Source: Nautilus pompilius
Taxonomy: Eukaryota > Mollusca > Cephalopoda > Nautilida > Nautilidae
Reading direction: 5' to 3'
Assembly (NCBI GenBank): GCA_018389105.1
Contig: JACATO010000612.1
Span: 654,501-718,500 of the forward strand
Length of the DNA: 64,000 bases
The notes under the pieces are model-generated. The model searched no databases, had not been told where the DNA came from, and worked only from the letters and a program-made list of their open reading frames with translations. Positions within the stretch are counted from its first letter, which is position 1; every line of letters begins with the position of its first letter. A program made the position numbers and the translations under genes. Shown here in pieces: positions 37,071-49,200 of this stretch.

Positions 37071-37559
37071 AGTTTTGTACTTGGCTTGGAAAGTCTTTTA
37101 TAATGAAATAGGTTAGACTGCATTTTGCTGTAATTCACTGATTAATTTATTTTGCTCATGGTTTTTAATGATCAGTAGTTGGTTTTTGAGATAAATTAGG
37201 TAAATATCGGTCTGGTTTTGGTCACTAAAAGATGAGAAAACATTTAGTTCCTTGTGAGCTATTTGTTAAGAGAAATTATTCTATTATTACTGTTAAATGA
37301 CGAAAACACAAATTTGGATTGTTGTTCTGTTGTGACATATTGGATTGCAGCTAGCAAGCTACTGTTTGTGCAAAATTATAGAAGAGAAGAAAAGAAAACA
37401 GTAAACACATTTTAGCTGGCTTGTAGGAAAATTTGGTGCAGACTGTTACAAATTATCATATTTTGTAGTGAACACCATTAACTACACATTTGTGTACATC
37501 CTGATTGGTTGTGGTTTTTAATAATACATCTTGAGGATATATATATATATAGACAAATC
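37071..37559. other. Gap with no gene recognised
   Basis: AT-rich sequence ending in a short (AT)n run at 37539-37550. Confidence 0.5.
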
Positions 37560-37810
37560 TGGTGAAGGAGGCATACAGCCAGAGTTATTCTTTAGACAGT
37601 GTATCTGTCCAAGCACTTCTGACTTTGGCAGAGAAACCCTGCTATAACTCTTCATTTTTAGATGTGAGCAGAAAAACAAGAGTGCCCGGAGGAAAGTCAC
37701 ATGACTAGATCTGGAAGTCAGGGAAGTTCTTAAACAGTGCCAGTCAGCCCCCTGAGAAGAGGGGGGGGGATTTAAATCTTTACTTATGTCTGCCATAACA
37801 TCCCACACAA
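37560..37810 (-). repeat. SINE-like repeat, related to 19.15-19.44 kb
   Basis: On the minus strand the segment GTCATGTGACTTTCCTCC, then TTTTTCTGCTCACATCTAAA and AATGAAGAG, matches the body of the SINE at 19.3 kb. The sequence in the other direction (GATGTGAGCAGAAAAACAAG, GTGCCCGGAGGAAA) resembles the 'gtgggaggaaa...cccggaggaaa' repeats common in fish genomes. A G-run at 37762-37770 lies in the tail. The tRNA-like head is not evident here. Confidence 0.5.
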
Positions 37811-38288
37811 AAAGAACAGTGGTGGTGTTGCTTTTTCCTCTCTATCAGATATTTTTTTTAGATTTTCTGCTCTTCAATGCCTCTTCCATTGCTTCTCCTG
37901 CAGCAGTAAAAATAATACCAAAAAAAATAATAAAGAAAGATTGGTAAAACATTTTCCATTTTGTTTTGTTCCATGGAATCTTTAAAGAAGTTTGTGCATT
38001 AATCTATGTGCCATAGGACATAAGCAATGAGGAAAGAAAAACTTTTTCTTTTTCTACAACCCTAACAAATTATTTATCCTATTGTCTGTCCTGCTCTTTC
38101 TGCTTTTATTGATACATTTGATGAAAAACAGTCACTGGAAAAGAAAAGAAAATTACTGAAATATGTAATATCTAATATGGAATAGAAATAAAGAAAATAA
38201 TTTTAAAATTGTCACTCTGATTAGCTTCTCTTTTTCAGAAAATTTCTTTATAATATGGCAGATACATCATTTAGTTTTCTTGTTCTTT

Positions 38289-38319
<31 letters not shown>

Positions 38320-38877
38320 CATTGGCAGCCATGATTGTTTTTTCCTCAACGAAATATCCCATATGACATAATCAATTTATTAGTAGGTATATTTTCATGT
38401 ATATTAGTATTCAACTGCACATGACAAAACATGTTGAAAACCGTTGGACTTTGGTTACATGAGGCTTTTTTTCATCCTAATTTCTTTTTTTTTATACTTT
38501 CTTTGGTGAGTCTACATTTGTGAGTATGTGTGAATTTATGTTGTTGAGGGGTTTTTGCTTGTTTGTTTGTTTGTTTTTTAAGAGTTTTTATCACTAGTAT
38601 ATATTTAGATCTTTCATCTAGTTGCCTTTGACTTGGATTTTACAAACAGAGCTACAGATGTTTACCTCCAAGTTATGTACTACTGAGAGCTCTGTACTTT
38701 TGCAGAACTGTTGGGGGTAAAAAAAAGAAAATGGATTGTCTTGCTTCATCATTTAAGTTTGGGCTACCTCATCTATAGTTTACAGCCCTATCCTAGGGAT
38801 ATTGAAAGTTTGTATGAGGTTATAAAGTGCTTTACCACAATGATTCGGGGCATGGAAAGATCTTATTTAGTCTAAAC
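37811..38877. other. Stretch with no gene; contains an (AC)n tract
   Basis: AT-rich sequence with an (AC)n microsatellite at 38290-38322 and a (TTTG)n-like run near 38560-38577. I see no coding motif. Confidence 0.5.
38290..38322. repeat. (AC)n microsatellite
   Basis: About sixteen AC units with one G interruption. Confidence 0.96.
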
Positions 38878-39049
38878 CAGTGGTTCTCAATGTGGGGCGT
38901 ACGCCCCACAGGTGGGCAATTCGATTTTTAAGGGGGGCAATTGAGTACGAATGAAGAGGTCTGGGTCCAAATATATCACCACATGGGGGGCATCAGGATT
39001 TTAGAGGTGATTAGGTGGCGCATTGCCCAAAAAAGGTTGAGAACCACTG
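38878..39049. mobile_element. hAT (Charlie-type) MITE with intact 8-bp target duplication
   Basis: The 172-bp element starts CAGTGGTTCTCAA and ends TTGAGAACCACTG, perfect 13-bp inverted repeats. The octamer GTCTAAAC stands directly outside both ends (38870-38877 and 39050-39057). TIR sequence and 8-bp duplication are diagnostic of hAT elements. The interior contains short palindromes (GGGGCGTACGCCCC) and G-runs and codes for nothing. Confidence 0.97.
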
Positions 39050-39222
39050 GTCTAAACAATTAGACTTCCTGGCCTCGCATATTAAAACTTATGTGGAAAT
39101 TTAATTGTGACTCAGATTTTTTAAAGGTAAGGAATGGGTAGACAAGTTTTACTTTATTTGTTCTTTGTTTCATTAATTTGTGGCTGCAAGGGATCCTGAT
39201 TTTTCATCTGTTATGCTGATTA

Positions 39223-39800
39223 CAGTTGTCCCCCGGTATTCGCGGGGGTTACGTCCCTTGAGCACCCGCGAAGAGTGAAAAACCACGAATATTGGACGTG
39301 GTCCATAAAAATGCCTATAAACGTCAAAATATAACGTAAAATATAATTTAAAAAATATAAGTAAATATATAATAATAATTTAATAAAAAATACAACACTC
39401 AGAGAAACACTCAGCGAAACACTCGAGATAGCTACACATGGTAAACTGGGATGATGCGGGGCTGCTTGGCTGCATCTGACTGAGACTGCCAATCAGCAGC
39501 AAGGAGAAATGAATAACGCTCTCGGATTGGCTACTGTCAAACCTCCAGCCAATAGCGTTTATTTTATATTGATATTTTGCTGAATTTACGTTAGTACTTA
39601 TATTACAAAATTAATAAATTATATTGTTATTAATAATTTGGCATTAAAAAGCATGAAAAAATATATATTGCCACAAAAAAGCCTTAAAAAAATTGCAGAA
39701 GATATTAGCGATTCCGCAAATATGCGGGGGTTTCCACGAACAATTATTAGTTAGGTTCTGAGGAAAATTCCGCGAATAACTGTGGCCGTGAATGCCGAAT
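39223..39800. mobile_element. Tigger-type MITE, copy B, 3' terminal repeat missing
   Basis: It starts CAGTTGTCCCCCGGTATTCG after TA and is the reverse complement of the 8246-8848 element along almost its whole length, with the same CCAAT boxes and CpG-bearing ends. At the right it stops at GTGAATGCCGAA (about 39799), lacking the last about 24 bases seen in copy A (CCGCGATTACGCGGGGATTG and on). Only one inverted terminal repeat is therefore present. Confidence 0.9.
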
Positions 39801-42800
39801 GTATAAATATGTGTATTTTTTTTTTTGTAGTAATAGTTTAGTAAATGCATGGCACAGTGGGATCAGTATGTTTATTCAGTGCAACACAATTATTACCTTT
39901 AAAAATGTATTGACTGAAGACAGGGCACTGTGTATATAAGCTAAAATACTTCTTGCTCCTCTGTAAATAACCTAAGCCGTTATAAGAGAACATAATCTGA
40001 TGGCGCTCTATGTATCTAGATCATTCTAAGTGTAGGAAAAAAAATTGCTGTTATTATTGGCAGTATAAATGTAAATGCTGATGTCTCTTAAAGAAACTTG
40101 AACTGTTGTGCAAGCAAAATAGTATCTGCTAATTTATTTTTTCCTTGGATCCTCAAGTAAGAAAGGAGTGGCAACTTTACATTTATTTATTTAAAGTTTA
40201 TAGTTTTATTTAACAAAAGAGATATACAAAAATAGTGTGGCTTTTCATATGGGGAAGCTTTAAATTGTTCTTTCAGTAAGTGGTCTACAAAACAGAAAAG
40301 GAAAGTGTTTGCTTGTACCAGCATATTGAATGTCACCACCAATTATACCATATTTAATTCCTTTATATTACCAAGATTATACATTGGTGTATACATGCAT
40401 GTGTACGTCCATGATTGTATATTTGTCTAAGGAATTGAAACACCTTAAACTAAAATACACCTATTTAACCCATATTATACATGATACAGTAGTTACTTTG
40501 AGCACTGCAGAATATTATTGAGTGGCTCTGGTATTGTTCATAAAGCTTCTGGAAGGACATTTATATTATACATTTGTTATCTCAACATGAAAACCATATC
40601 TTAGTAGTCATGAAATCTAACTTAGCTAATTTCTACTGTCTTATATTAATTTTATAGTTAGTAGTATAGTAGAGGTGAGGTGCATCTCTCTTCTGAAGTC
40701 AGAAGTGATGGGGATGGGGGTGGGGGTCTTTTGGTGCACATACACTATAGGTTCTTCTATAAAATTTGTTATAATATTCACTCTCCTTGATATTGATTCC
40801 CCTTTGTTTTTTCTTAATAATTGTCATTTCTTATCATCCATTTGTAATTGTTCCACAAATGGCATAAACTGCTTCATAGCTTGATGGTGTTTTTGGTTTA
40901 GATATCTAAATATCTACTGATGTCTGACATTTAAAATAAAGTTATTTTTGCTTGGTTGTTGTCTTGTTTCTTTTATATATGTATGGAATAAACATCAAAT
41001 AAATTGTCTTTGTCAAACTCATCATCCTCAGGTGTGGTTTATTTTAAGATAGTCTAATTGTTACTTCAAATCTCAAGCTAGAATAGAATTACATCAAAAT
41101 GGCCAGAACCATTACTTCTCATGTTAATTTGGAAATTATAATTTGTTACAAAGTGTATGGTAACATTTATATCATCATTTCACCTACTCAAGGGTTTTGG
41201 GAAATTTCAAACTGTAAATGAATAAATGCATATGCTGCTTGCCAAAAAACAGTGGAATTTAAGTTTCTTCATATTAGTAGGATGTCAAAGATAGGAAAAT
41301 AGCTACAGTAACACAAGTTTTTATAAGTATTGTAGGTGGAACTGTTTCTTTAATTAATGGCAAAAGCTTGTTTCAAATTTAAAAGATGCTGGAGTGGTTT
41401 CATTGCCTCTTAAGTAATCTTATATTTATTGATAAAAACAAGATTTTTAAAATTGTGCTAAACACCCAAAATAAACACAATAATAATGTAGAAAATACGA
41501 GTTTGTTTTCTATTGATCGTACATTAATATGTCTGTCTTTTCATGCATCAAAATATGAAAAAAAAGAAAATGGTTTTAATGCCAGAAATGATTGATATTT
41601 TATTTTCTCATAGCTTTTATCACAGAATTAGAAAGTAAGTAAACAGACAAACTTGCTAATTTCTGTAGTTGATAGTTTAAGACACAATATTTTGAGGGAG
41701 ATTTTTGGAATGTCAAGAATGATTTTCTGTATCCATTTGTAAATATATAGTGGGGGAGAATGAATTACACATTCCTTTTATCCTTCCAGCAAATTTTATT
41801 TATTTGTAAAGTAAATCTAAAATTATTAAAATACCTGGTGCATTATCAGAGATAGGAGCTGAGATACAGCAATGTTATATCCAAATTGATACTAAATTGA
41901 GGAGCTACACTGTCAATGAGAACACACTTGATTACTTCTACCAAATTAATAATAAAAATTGCTGTTCCACATCATTTTAAATATAATAATAAGCTTTAAT
42001 ATTAAACAAAAATTCTTTGGAATTAACAATTACAAACATTGAAAAATATCTAATAAAGACAGTTAATAAATAAATTAATAATAATAAAATTAATAATGTT
42101 AATAATGAAAAATCAAACCACTATAGAGGAGATTCTATTCTCTGCATGTCATATATGGTATTGGTAGTTAAATGATGTAAGCTTTACGAGCATCATCTAC
42201 CCAGCAACAACAAGCAATTGATGGCAGCTTACACACAAATATACTGTTTTCCTGTAAGTCACACAGCCCACTGTGACCTGTTACACACAACAAAGAGCCA
42301 TTATCAGGGCAAAGTGGATTTATTTTGATGAAACAACGGTTTAAGTTCAACATAATTAACGATGGACTTTTACCTCTGTCAATGAAATTTTTATTGCTCG
42401 TTTTGGGAAGTTTATTCTCTTGTTGTCTTCAGCCATATTTTTAGCATCCATTAATGATCCTATTCATGTGTCACTGGTGGAATTCAAATCAGAAACCCAC
42501 ATTGGATGTGAATAATAAAATAGACCTGAAGATGGCAAGAGAATAAACCTAAACTGTAGTGTCCATCATTAACTAGATTACAACTAACCAACCCAAAAAG
42601 GCATACTTGAAGTCAGATTTTATTAGATGTGTGTATTTGTTTGCATCCATGTCCATGTATTTATATTAGAAAATCATGAATGAAAAGTAGAAGGCACAAG
42701 AAACATATATGAACATTTTAATCAACACAGAAGTACATTTCCTGTGTGAAGTATTCAAAATACAGCATACAAATTTATCTGTAATAGCATGACTTTCTTT

Positions 42801-42930
42801 TCTCAGTTTAGCAGAAATGAAAAATAAGCAGCAAATCTTATATTTCCTTGTGTTACATGGGTTTTGTAAAAAAATTTTAATAGTAAAATGTTAAAAAAGG
42901 ATGAATAAACAGCTTTTTATCAACTACAAT
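39801..42930. other. Long stretch with no gene recognised
   Basis: AT-rich. A short sequence near 40693 (TCTGAAGTCAGAAGTGATGG) resembles part of the SINE-like repeat at 37.6 kb. At 42405 and 42528 two similar segments (GTTTATTCTCTTG and the inverse CAAGAGAATAAAC) form an inverted pair about 110 bp apart, from an unidentified small repeat. No coding motif was found. Confidence 0.4.
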
Positions 42931-42998
42931 GGGACATTCAGATGAAATCTGTCCAGATACTATTACAGCAATACTGTTTCAGCCAGTTAAACATCTCT
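42931..42998. repeat. Copy of the short palindromic repeat family
   Basis: GGGACATTCAGATGAAATCT, then GTCCAGATACTATTACAGCA and TGTTTCAGCCAG. It matches the 24762 and 28284 copies in its first 50 bases. The right end is diverged. Confidence 0.6.
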
Positions 42999-43289
42999 GG
43001 TAGATAACGGGGCATTATGTGTTGGTGAATTCTTTTACTTTTTAAAAGTATTTTAAAGAATTTCGTTTACAATGTTCATTTTTTATTATGTTTTTTTTCT
43101 TTTGTCTTCTATGATTCTTTGCAAAGGTGTTATCAAAATTATTTTATGATCTTGAAGTATAAATAAATAAATAACACTTAGAAGTTATTTTTTCTATTGT
43201 TTTTTAAGCAGATAATGAGCATAGCCATCGTAGGTTACTTTCTTTTGATTGTTTTGTAATTATTTGGTTGGTCTTAGAAAAAAACAAAA

Positions 43290-43960
43290 AGCAAATGCGT
43301 TTTAGCAAGCAACTGGTTAACTTTTGTTGTTCTAAACATTGTGATAAAAGTGAACCTCTTTAGGCCAGACAGCTTCATACATTTTGGTTCCTTCCATAAA
43401 GATGTCGAAACACAAAAAATTAGATGCCAATTTATCATGCCCAAAGCAGAAAATTGTTCTAAATAGTTGCATTGTTCATCAGGTTTCTTAACATCACAGG
43501 GCTGCCTGCTCCTGACAGCCCACATTGTGCAACAGGGCAACAACACTTAACGACAGCTCAGGCCTTGGCTCTGTAATTTTATAACTATTGTAAATTGCTG
43601 TTATCAGTCTTACAGTTCTATCCACTAAATCTATAACTTCTGATGTTTATCAGGTTTTTCAAGGCAGCTTGCCTGTCAAGAAAGCTTTTAACTGTGCCAT
43701 CAGTCCATTAGCATGGCAGTTAGTCAGTCAGGGCGGCAACTTACACTGGTTTATTTTTAGGAATTCATCCAAGCTCCGCCTAGGTGGGATTTAAAAAACA
43801 AAAAAGCTGACAGTGAATAGCTCAGGTGTTTCTCTGCAATAATCAAGTTTATAATCTCCACAATGTTTAAGGAATGAATATGAATTACACTGAAGCACAT
43901 GCGGTAATTATGCATCTTAGAGATGGGACTCCACTGTATTTATAAACTTTCTTCCTTTTA
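43290..43960. other. Candidate conserved non-coding (enhancer-like) block
   Basis: A block of balanced composition without transposon similarity or homopolymers. It includes TGTGCCATCAGTCCATTAGC and GTCAGTCAGGGCGGCAACTT, and a later part with GCACATGCGGTAATTATGCA. The 90-codon open frame at 43274-43546 (minus) lacks a family motif and is probably chance. The regulatory role is inferred only from texture. Confidence 0.4.
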
Positions 43961-44302
43961 TTTCTGTGATAGTGTAACTAATGCCAATGCTGAGATAGCA
44001 TAAAAAAATGACAAGCCATCTAAAAATGAAGGCTTTAAAAGAAAACTGACATGAATGCATGTTTTAACAGTCTTGTTGTGAAGCAAACTTTAGGAATGGC
44101 AGTATTTCTGCAAATAAAAAGTTTCTACTGACCATGTTTTGAAAAAAGACTAATTTCAGATTTAGATAGTAAAAAAATTAATTAAGTAATGCCAAAAAAA
44201 AAGGAAATCTGATACTTAATTGCTATGGAGCCATTTATCCTCTACTCATCTAGTAATTTCTTAAATCCTTCATAAATCACATCAGTTTTTACCTTACAAA
44301 TA
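43961..44302. other. Gap with no gene recognised
   Basis: AT-rich, nothing seen. Confidence 0.5.
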
Positions 44303-44905
44303 CTACCTTGGGTGCATTTGCACCCTAGCTTAGTACCATTATCATTTTTGTTGAACTAGCTGTATATTTAGTTAACATACTTGTTAATGCAGAACATATG
44401 GGGTTTGAACAGTAAGGGTTTGTCATTACAAAGGGATACAGATTCTCCAACTGTAAGTGGGTGTAAACAGAGAGATCTTTCCATAGCAATGTGTAACACA
44501 CTGTAGAGAATCTTTATGTTTGTTTAATACAATATACTAGTTAACTAACATTTCTTTTATGCTCTCACTTATCCTTGGAACGTTATTGGACCATGATTTT
44601 TTATACTTACAATGATTATTTTGGTTTCTTCATACATATCTATTCTCTTCATTAGAGTTTCTTTTAGACATTTTCAGTGCAAAATGAACATATTTCAGTA
44701 AAATGGCAACTTTACACAAGAATGGAAATGATCTTGGAACAATCCTGTATCAACTATGACATTACCTAGTAAACAAGGCTATGTGTAATGGAAATTTGAC
44801 CAAGAAGCACAGAAAATCTACAGGTACTTTGTGTCATGGCATAACCTCTGTTGAGTAATACAGATTTGAAGGGTAGTGAGATGCAAATGCACCCCAGGTG
44901 GTATG
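44303..44905. mobile_element. Non-autonomous DNA element with 'TGGGTGCATTTGCA' inverted ends
   Basis: The left end ACCTTGGGTGCATTTGCACC and the reverse complement of the right end, ACCTGGGGTGCATTTGCATC, agree at most of 20 positions and enclose about 600 bp without coding potential. Part of a second copy lies at 36837. Each terminus also carries an internal palindrome (GGGTGCATTTGCACCC at the left). The target duplication is not clear (TACTACC outside and at the left edge, TACCACC in the right complement), and the superfamily is not assigned. Confidence 0.62.
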
Positions 44906-46009
44906 CAGGGGACTCAATAATTTTTATTTTTTAATTTTTTTTTTTTTTGGAGGTGTGTTCCTAAATTATTAGCTTTAATGTTATTGATTTATCACTGTAT
45001 AACACAGCTTTAATAGATGTTTGAAATTTTTATAACAAAACCTTTAGTTTATTGGCTGAATGAAGTACATATATTGATAGTCAATTAAGTTGGTCATGAG
45101 TACACAACTCTACATTTGCACACTATAATATTTTTCTCTGTGTGGTTGTGTGTGTTACTTTAAATTAAAAAAAAAAAACTTTATGTTATCGATGGGATAT
45201 CTCAATTAACGTTTAAAACATCAGGAGTACAATTTGTTTTTTAACTTAGCCATCATAGATGAATGGAAAGAAATTCAAGGATGAATTAGTGGTGAAAAAA
45301 TTCAATAGCTTAAACTGTCTTTTTAATTGTGATACTCCTCTGCATGAGTTATACCTCTGGAGGCTGTGTTGATAATTGCATGATATAAATGGTAGGTAAT
45401 TTGTCATTGTCAATGAATTTAAAAATATTTCTGAGATATTAGTATAACCTCTAAAGGGGAATAAAACACTGTAGTTTATGGTAAGAACGAAATCTTTATT
45501 GGCTTTGTAATCAGCTTTCTCAGAGTAATTAGACAAAAATTGACCTGAATTTTGGCCAAAAACTAAATTAGAAAAAAACTAAGCATAATTTTTTAACTTT
45601 TTGAAACTTTGTTGTAACTTGAGAATAGAATCTTTTTGTTTTTTTTTTTAAAAAAACGAACAAATATTATCAATTCTGAGGCTCTCATTTTTGCTAATGA
45701 CATTATTCTGTGGAGAGAGAGAGATGAGAGTAGATTCTTTTGATTTCTCTCAGGTTTTTGTTAAATTCACACAGTAGGAATTTGCTGTCAAACCAAATTG
45801 GAGAACTGTTATGATTTACAGTTAACGTATGTGAAGCAAATGCAGATTTGAGATAATTGCTTTTGTGGGAAGACTTTCTGCATTCAGGGACCCTAATATT
45901 TAAAGTAAGTTGTGCTTAATAGATGAAGACTTGCTAACTAATACTTAGGTTGGAATAATTATTGTGAGATATATTTAGTATCTATGAGGTCTTTAACAAA
46001 TGCAAGTAA
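44906..46009. other. Stretch with no gene recognised
   Basis: AT-rich, poly-T at 44937-44949 and poly-A at about 45166. The open frame 45246-45536 (minus) has no recognised motif. A GA-run lies near 45712-45726. Confidence 0.5.
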
Positions 46010-47270
46010 AGATCACAAACATTGGGCGTTTGAAGAAAAGAAAGCACTGTTATGGTTATTGAACATTCTAGAGATTTTATTGGTAATTCCTGGAATTGGA
46101 AGAGTTACATTTGACTTAAATCGAGTTGTTGTTTTTTTCTCAGAAGAGCCTGGCTTAATTAAAGATTTGTTAATAATTTAAACAGGATAAGAATTTCTTT
46201 TGAAATACTTGATGTGCATTTAATTTGGCTAACTTTCAGAGTCACAAATTTGAAAGGCCGATTGAAATAGAGCAGGGAAAATGGTTTCTTTAGTAGAAGC
46301 CAGATGATTGCTACAGAAATCTAAATATTTATCTTTGTGCCATGCAGGGACAGTTTAAAAAAATGATAATAAACTCGACAAATTTATATCATTTGCACAT
46401 CCAGAAAGGTAAGTGAGTTATTAACTTCTTGTTCCATGGTAATATGCATGGATGTCTGGATGAGATGAAGATGAGAAAGAAATAGCCAAATCATCACTAT
46501 GTGGCTACATAAATCAAGTATCAAGAATGTATCTGAGCCACTGTTTAGATTTCTTAGAAGAGCAATGATTGATGCTTCTTCTGGTGAGTAGAACCAATCA
46601 TTCCAAATAAAATACGAATACAAAAGATAATTCTGACCTAAATCTGTAATGTCTCTAGAACAGTTTTATCAAATATAACTTATTTAAATAAACATGAGAA
46701 ATTCCATCAATGGAAGTTTTGATGAATTAAAGCATTATTTTAAAATCTTTATTACTTCTGTAAGAAAAATTGAACTATACACAAAGGACTCAGTGTAGCT
46801 GGCTGGCCACGTGTTTTCTCCCACATCTAAAATTAAAGATTTCTAGTGTGGATGTTTGCTCTGTCATCCAGGAAGCTGCTCCCCCACCATTGTTGCTCTT
46901 TCGACATCTGCCAATATCAATTTTTTTAAAACAAAGACAATAATAATTCTGATTGGTACACCAGCTTTGTGTACATTATATAACTGGGGAACTATAGAAT
47001 GATATGGATTAATTTTGTTGATGATCCTCCTGTTTTTAAAATTTTTAAGTGATTCTTGAGAGCAGGAGTTGGATGGATGTTGGTTTACTTGTTCATAAGT
47101 ACAAGAGTCTAAAAAATAACAGATTTTGATATTATGGTCTATTTTGATAACAGTGGAAGAATTTCCTTTATCATCAGGCAGTATCACAAAGCTGGAATCA
47201 GATTTTGGTCCTTCAATGACTGCATATTTATTTTTGGATCAGAGGGTGGTGATTTTGATTTTAAGTAACT
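46010..47270 (-). pseudogene. Penelope-like element, reverse transcriptase relic
   Basis: Minus-strand blocks in Penelope order: VILPDDKGNSSTVIKIDHN (about 47190-47130), HKAGVPIRIII (about 46965-46935), WLRYILDT (about 46545-46520, equivalent to the RYxDDT catalytic motif), and FLSHLHLIQTSMHITMEQEV (about 46490-46430). Then NNSLTFLDVQM (about 46430-46395), KDKYLDFCSNHLAS (about 46330-46290) and VTLPIPGITNKISRMFN (about 46115-46065). The DKG, GVPxRPI and LPFLD motifs are characteristic of Penelope-like elements, which lack the usual LINE endonuclease and often carry a GIY-YIG domain. No GIY-YIG domain was recognised here. Between 46640 and 46863 the similarity is missing and a SINE-like piece is present. 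Confidence 0.8.
46795..46863 (+). repeat. SINE-like fragment interrupting the Penelope relic
   Basis: GTGTTTTCTCCCACATCTAA, then AATTAAAGATTTCTAG, aligns with the SINE body at 19.3 and 37.65 kb (CACATCTAAAAATGAAGAG). The palm region of the Penelope reverse transcriptase that should be here is absent, so the repeat either inserted or replaced it. Confidence 0.4.
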
Positions 47271-48479
47271 TTAATTTCACCGATAGTGAAAGAAATTAAC
47301 CATACCAGTGAAACCAAACCAGACTCTATTAGAAACAGAATCTAAAAATTGGCAAATGTTTTGGAGTTACAGAAAATGTCGAGTCTTTTTTTTTAGAATA
47401 GACGTTGTACATGTTTCATTGAAGTTTTGTCGGGGATATTAACCATCTTTCTGGTGATAACCAGAATGCAGTTGAACTTCCTGATTTGTTTGTTGTTGTT
47501 TTTTCTTGGAAAAAAGATTTTGTTTAAGGTTTGTAGGAAGCCTCTAAGAATAGAGAAAAGTGGGGTTGTGAAAGATTACACTCGAAGAGGGTAACATTGA
47601 TTCAGTTAATTTAGTGAATATATATATATTCCAATTTTCAGATATAAGTTTTTGTCCAGTAAAGTTATGAATTATGTCAGAAGATAATTTGATAATGTGA
47701 TGAATTTATAAACATTTAAAACATAATTAAATTATTTTTAATAATAATTATATAATTTATAGATCACCTTTGTTGAAAAAGTTATTTAATTTTTAAATAA
47801 TTGTAATTATAAAAGTAATTAATGATGTGGTTATAAAAATTTATGCTAGTAATCTCACCAAGGATATTTCAAATAGTTTGTTTAAAACTGATGGAGGATT
47901 GTCATGTTTTATTGGAGTTCAATGATTCATATTAATATTTTCTAGTTAGTTTTTGTACTTAAACTCCATAATCTGAAAGCTAAGCTAGTGGGAAATCAGT
48001 GTAAAGACATCTCATGTTCATCTGTCAGCTTTCCTTTGAAACTCAGCCAAACAGGGCAATATTGTCTAAGTTGATGGTATTTTACCATTGATAACCAGAT
48101 ATGATGAACATCCCAATACTCCCCAAAACAGAACTCTGAGAAATTTGAGCAACACAAGAGAATTCAGGAGATACCACTTTGTCCAACTGTATCATAGATG
48201 TTTTGCATTTTTTTCATTTTTTTTTATTTTAAAGCATTAACAGTGTGTTTGGGAAGCACAGCTAGTACTTAGTGATTGAAATGATTAAGTTCTAATTGAC
48301 TGTTGAATACTCTGGCTTCCAAAATTTTAAATACAAACAAAACAGAAAAATTTCCAGAATGTTTAAAGTTTCATTCAACAAATGATCAAAACAAATTTCC
48401 TTTCATGTAAAACAGATTTTATCAAAGAAATATCTAAATTACAAATAAGAATGTAAAAAAGAACGAATTACAGGTAGTC
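47271..48479. other. Stretch with no gene recognised
   Basis: AT-rich. The part next to 47270 may hold the N-terminal region of the Penelope element but nothing could be read. A short (AT)n run lies at about 47620. Confidence 0.45.
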
Positions 48480-49200
48480 AGTAGGGAGTGTGGTCCCACT
48501 GGCTTTGTAAGCTGCTTGTAGCCCTATCAATAAGAGCAGTGGGCAAGAAAGTCTTTTGTCTTATTAAAGAAATTTGCAGTTTTTGGTGTGTTTGGAAGTA
48601 AGTAACTTGTCTTCCAAGAGCATCTCAAACATTCTCAATAAGATTAGCTTAAGAGGATGTTTTGGCTATATCATACAACTAATTGTTTGGTATTGAAGAC
48701 ATTGGTCAATCACACATTTCCATCATTGTCCATTAAAATCAAGTTATTTCCAATTGCGCTCGCACATGGTCTGACAAAGGGATCAAGAATCTTGTTCTGT
48801 ACCCAAATGCAATCAGAGTACCTCCATGAGACTTGCAGACTAATGGGCTGGTTGTGTGTTCCATATTTGCTCCAGAAGAATATGTTCTGTGAGTCACATT
48901 GAAGGTTAAATCTTGACTCATTAGTAAAGAGAACATTACTCCAGTCATGCAGTGTTTAAGTGGCATGCTCATGGCACCAGTTAGATCACTTCTTTCAAAA
49001 AGACTCTCTTTTATGCAGTCTTCTGCATATGGCTAATGCTGATACCAATCTTTCTGTGGCCACAGTTCAGAAGCAGGTTGATTTGGTGTTGAAGTTATGC
49101 TTTGCCATGCCAAATGTGGTACATAGCAATCATCTGTTGGGGTTATCACCTGTAGTCAACTTTAAATTGATCATATTAGGAATATCTCATTAATTATTAA
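48480..49200 (-). pseudogene. Tc1-like transposase relic (different lineage from the others)
   Basis: Minus-strand blocks: ATERLVSALAICRRLHKRES (about 49060-49000, frame-corrected reading of the end of the DNA-binding region), then VMFSLLMSQDLTFNV (about 48940, equivalent to VLFTDESRFNL with frame change) and HRTYSSGANMEHTT. The second catalytic area is changed to LMDNDGNV (about 48725). Then IENVxDALGRQV (about 48630-48600) and SLQSQWDHTPY at the end (about 48500). The order is that of Tc1 transposases of the DALGRxV / GGHTxY type. No terminal repeats were recognised. Many stops. Confidence 0.72.

Noticed and set aside
48014..48115. Fifth copy of the hairpin repeat (GTTCATCTGTCAGC ... GATGAACATCCC)
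   Set aside because: The ends are similar in wording but the middle does not align with the other four copies.
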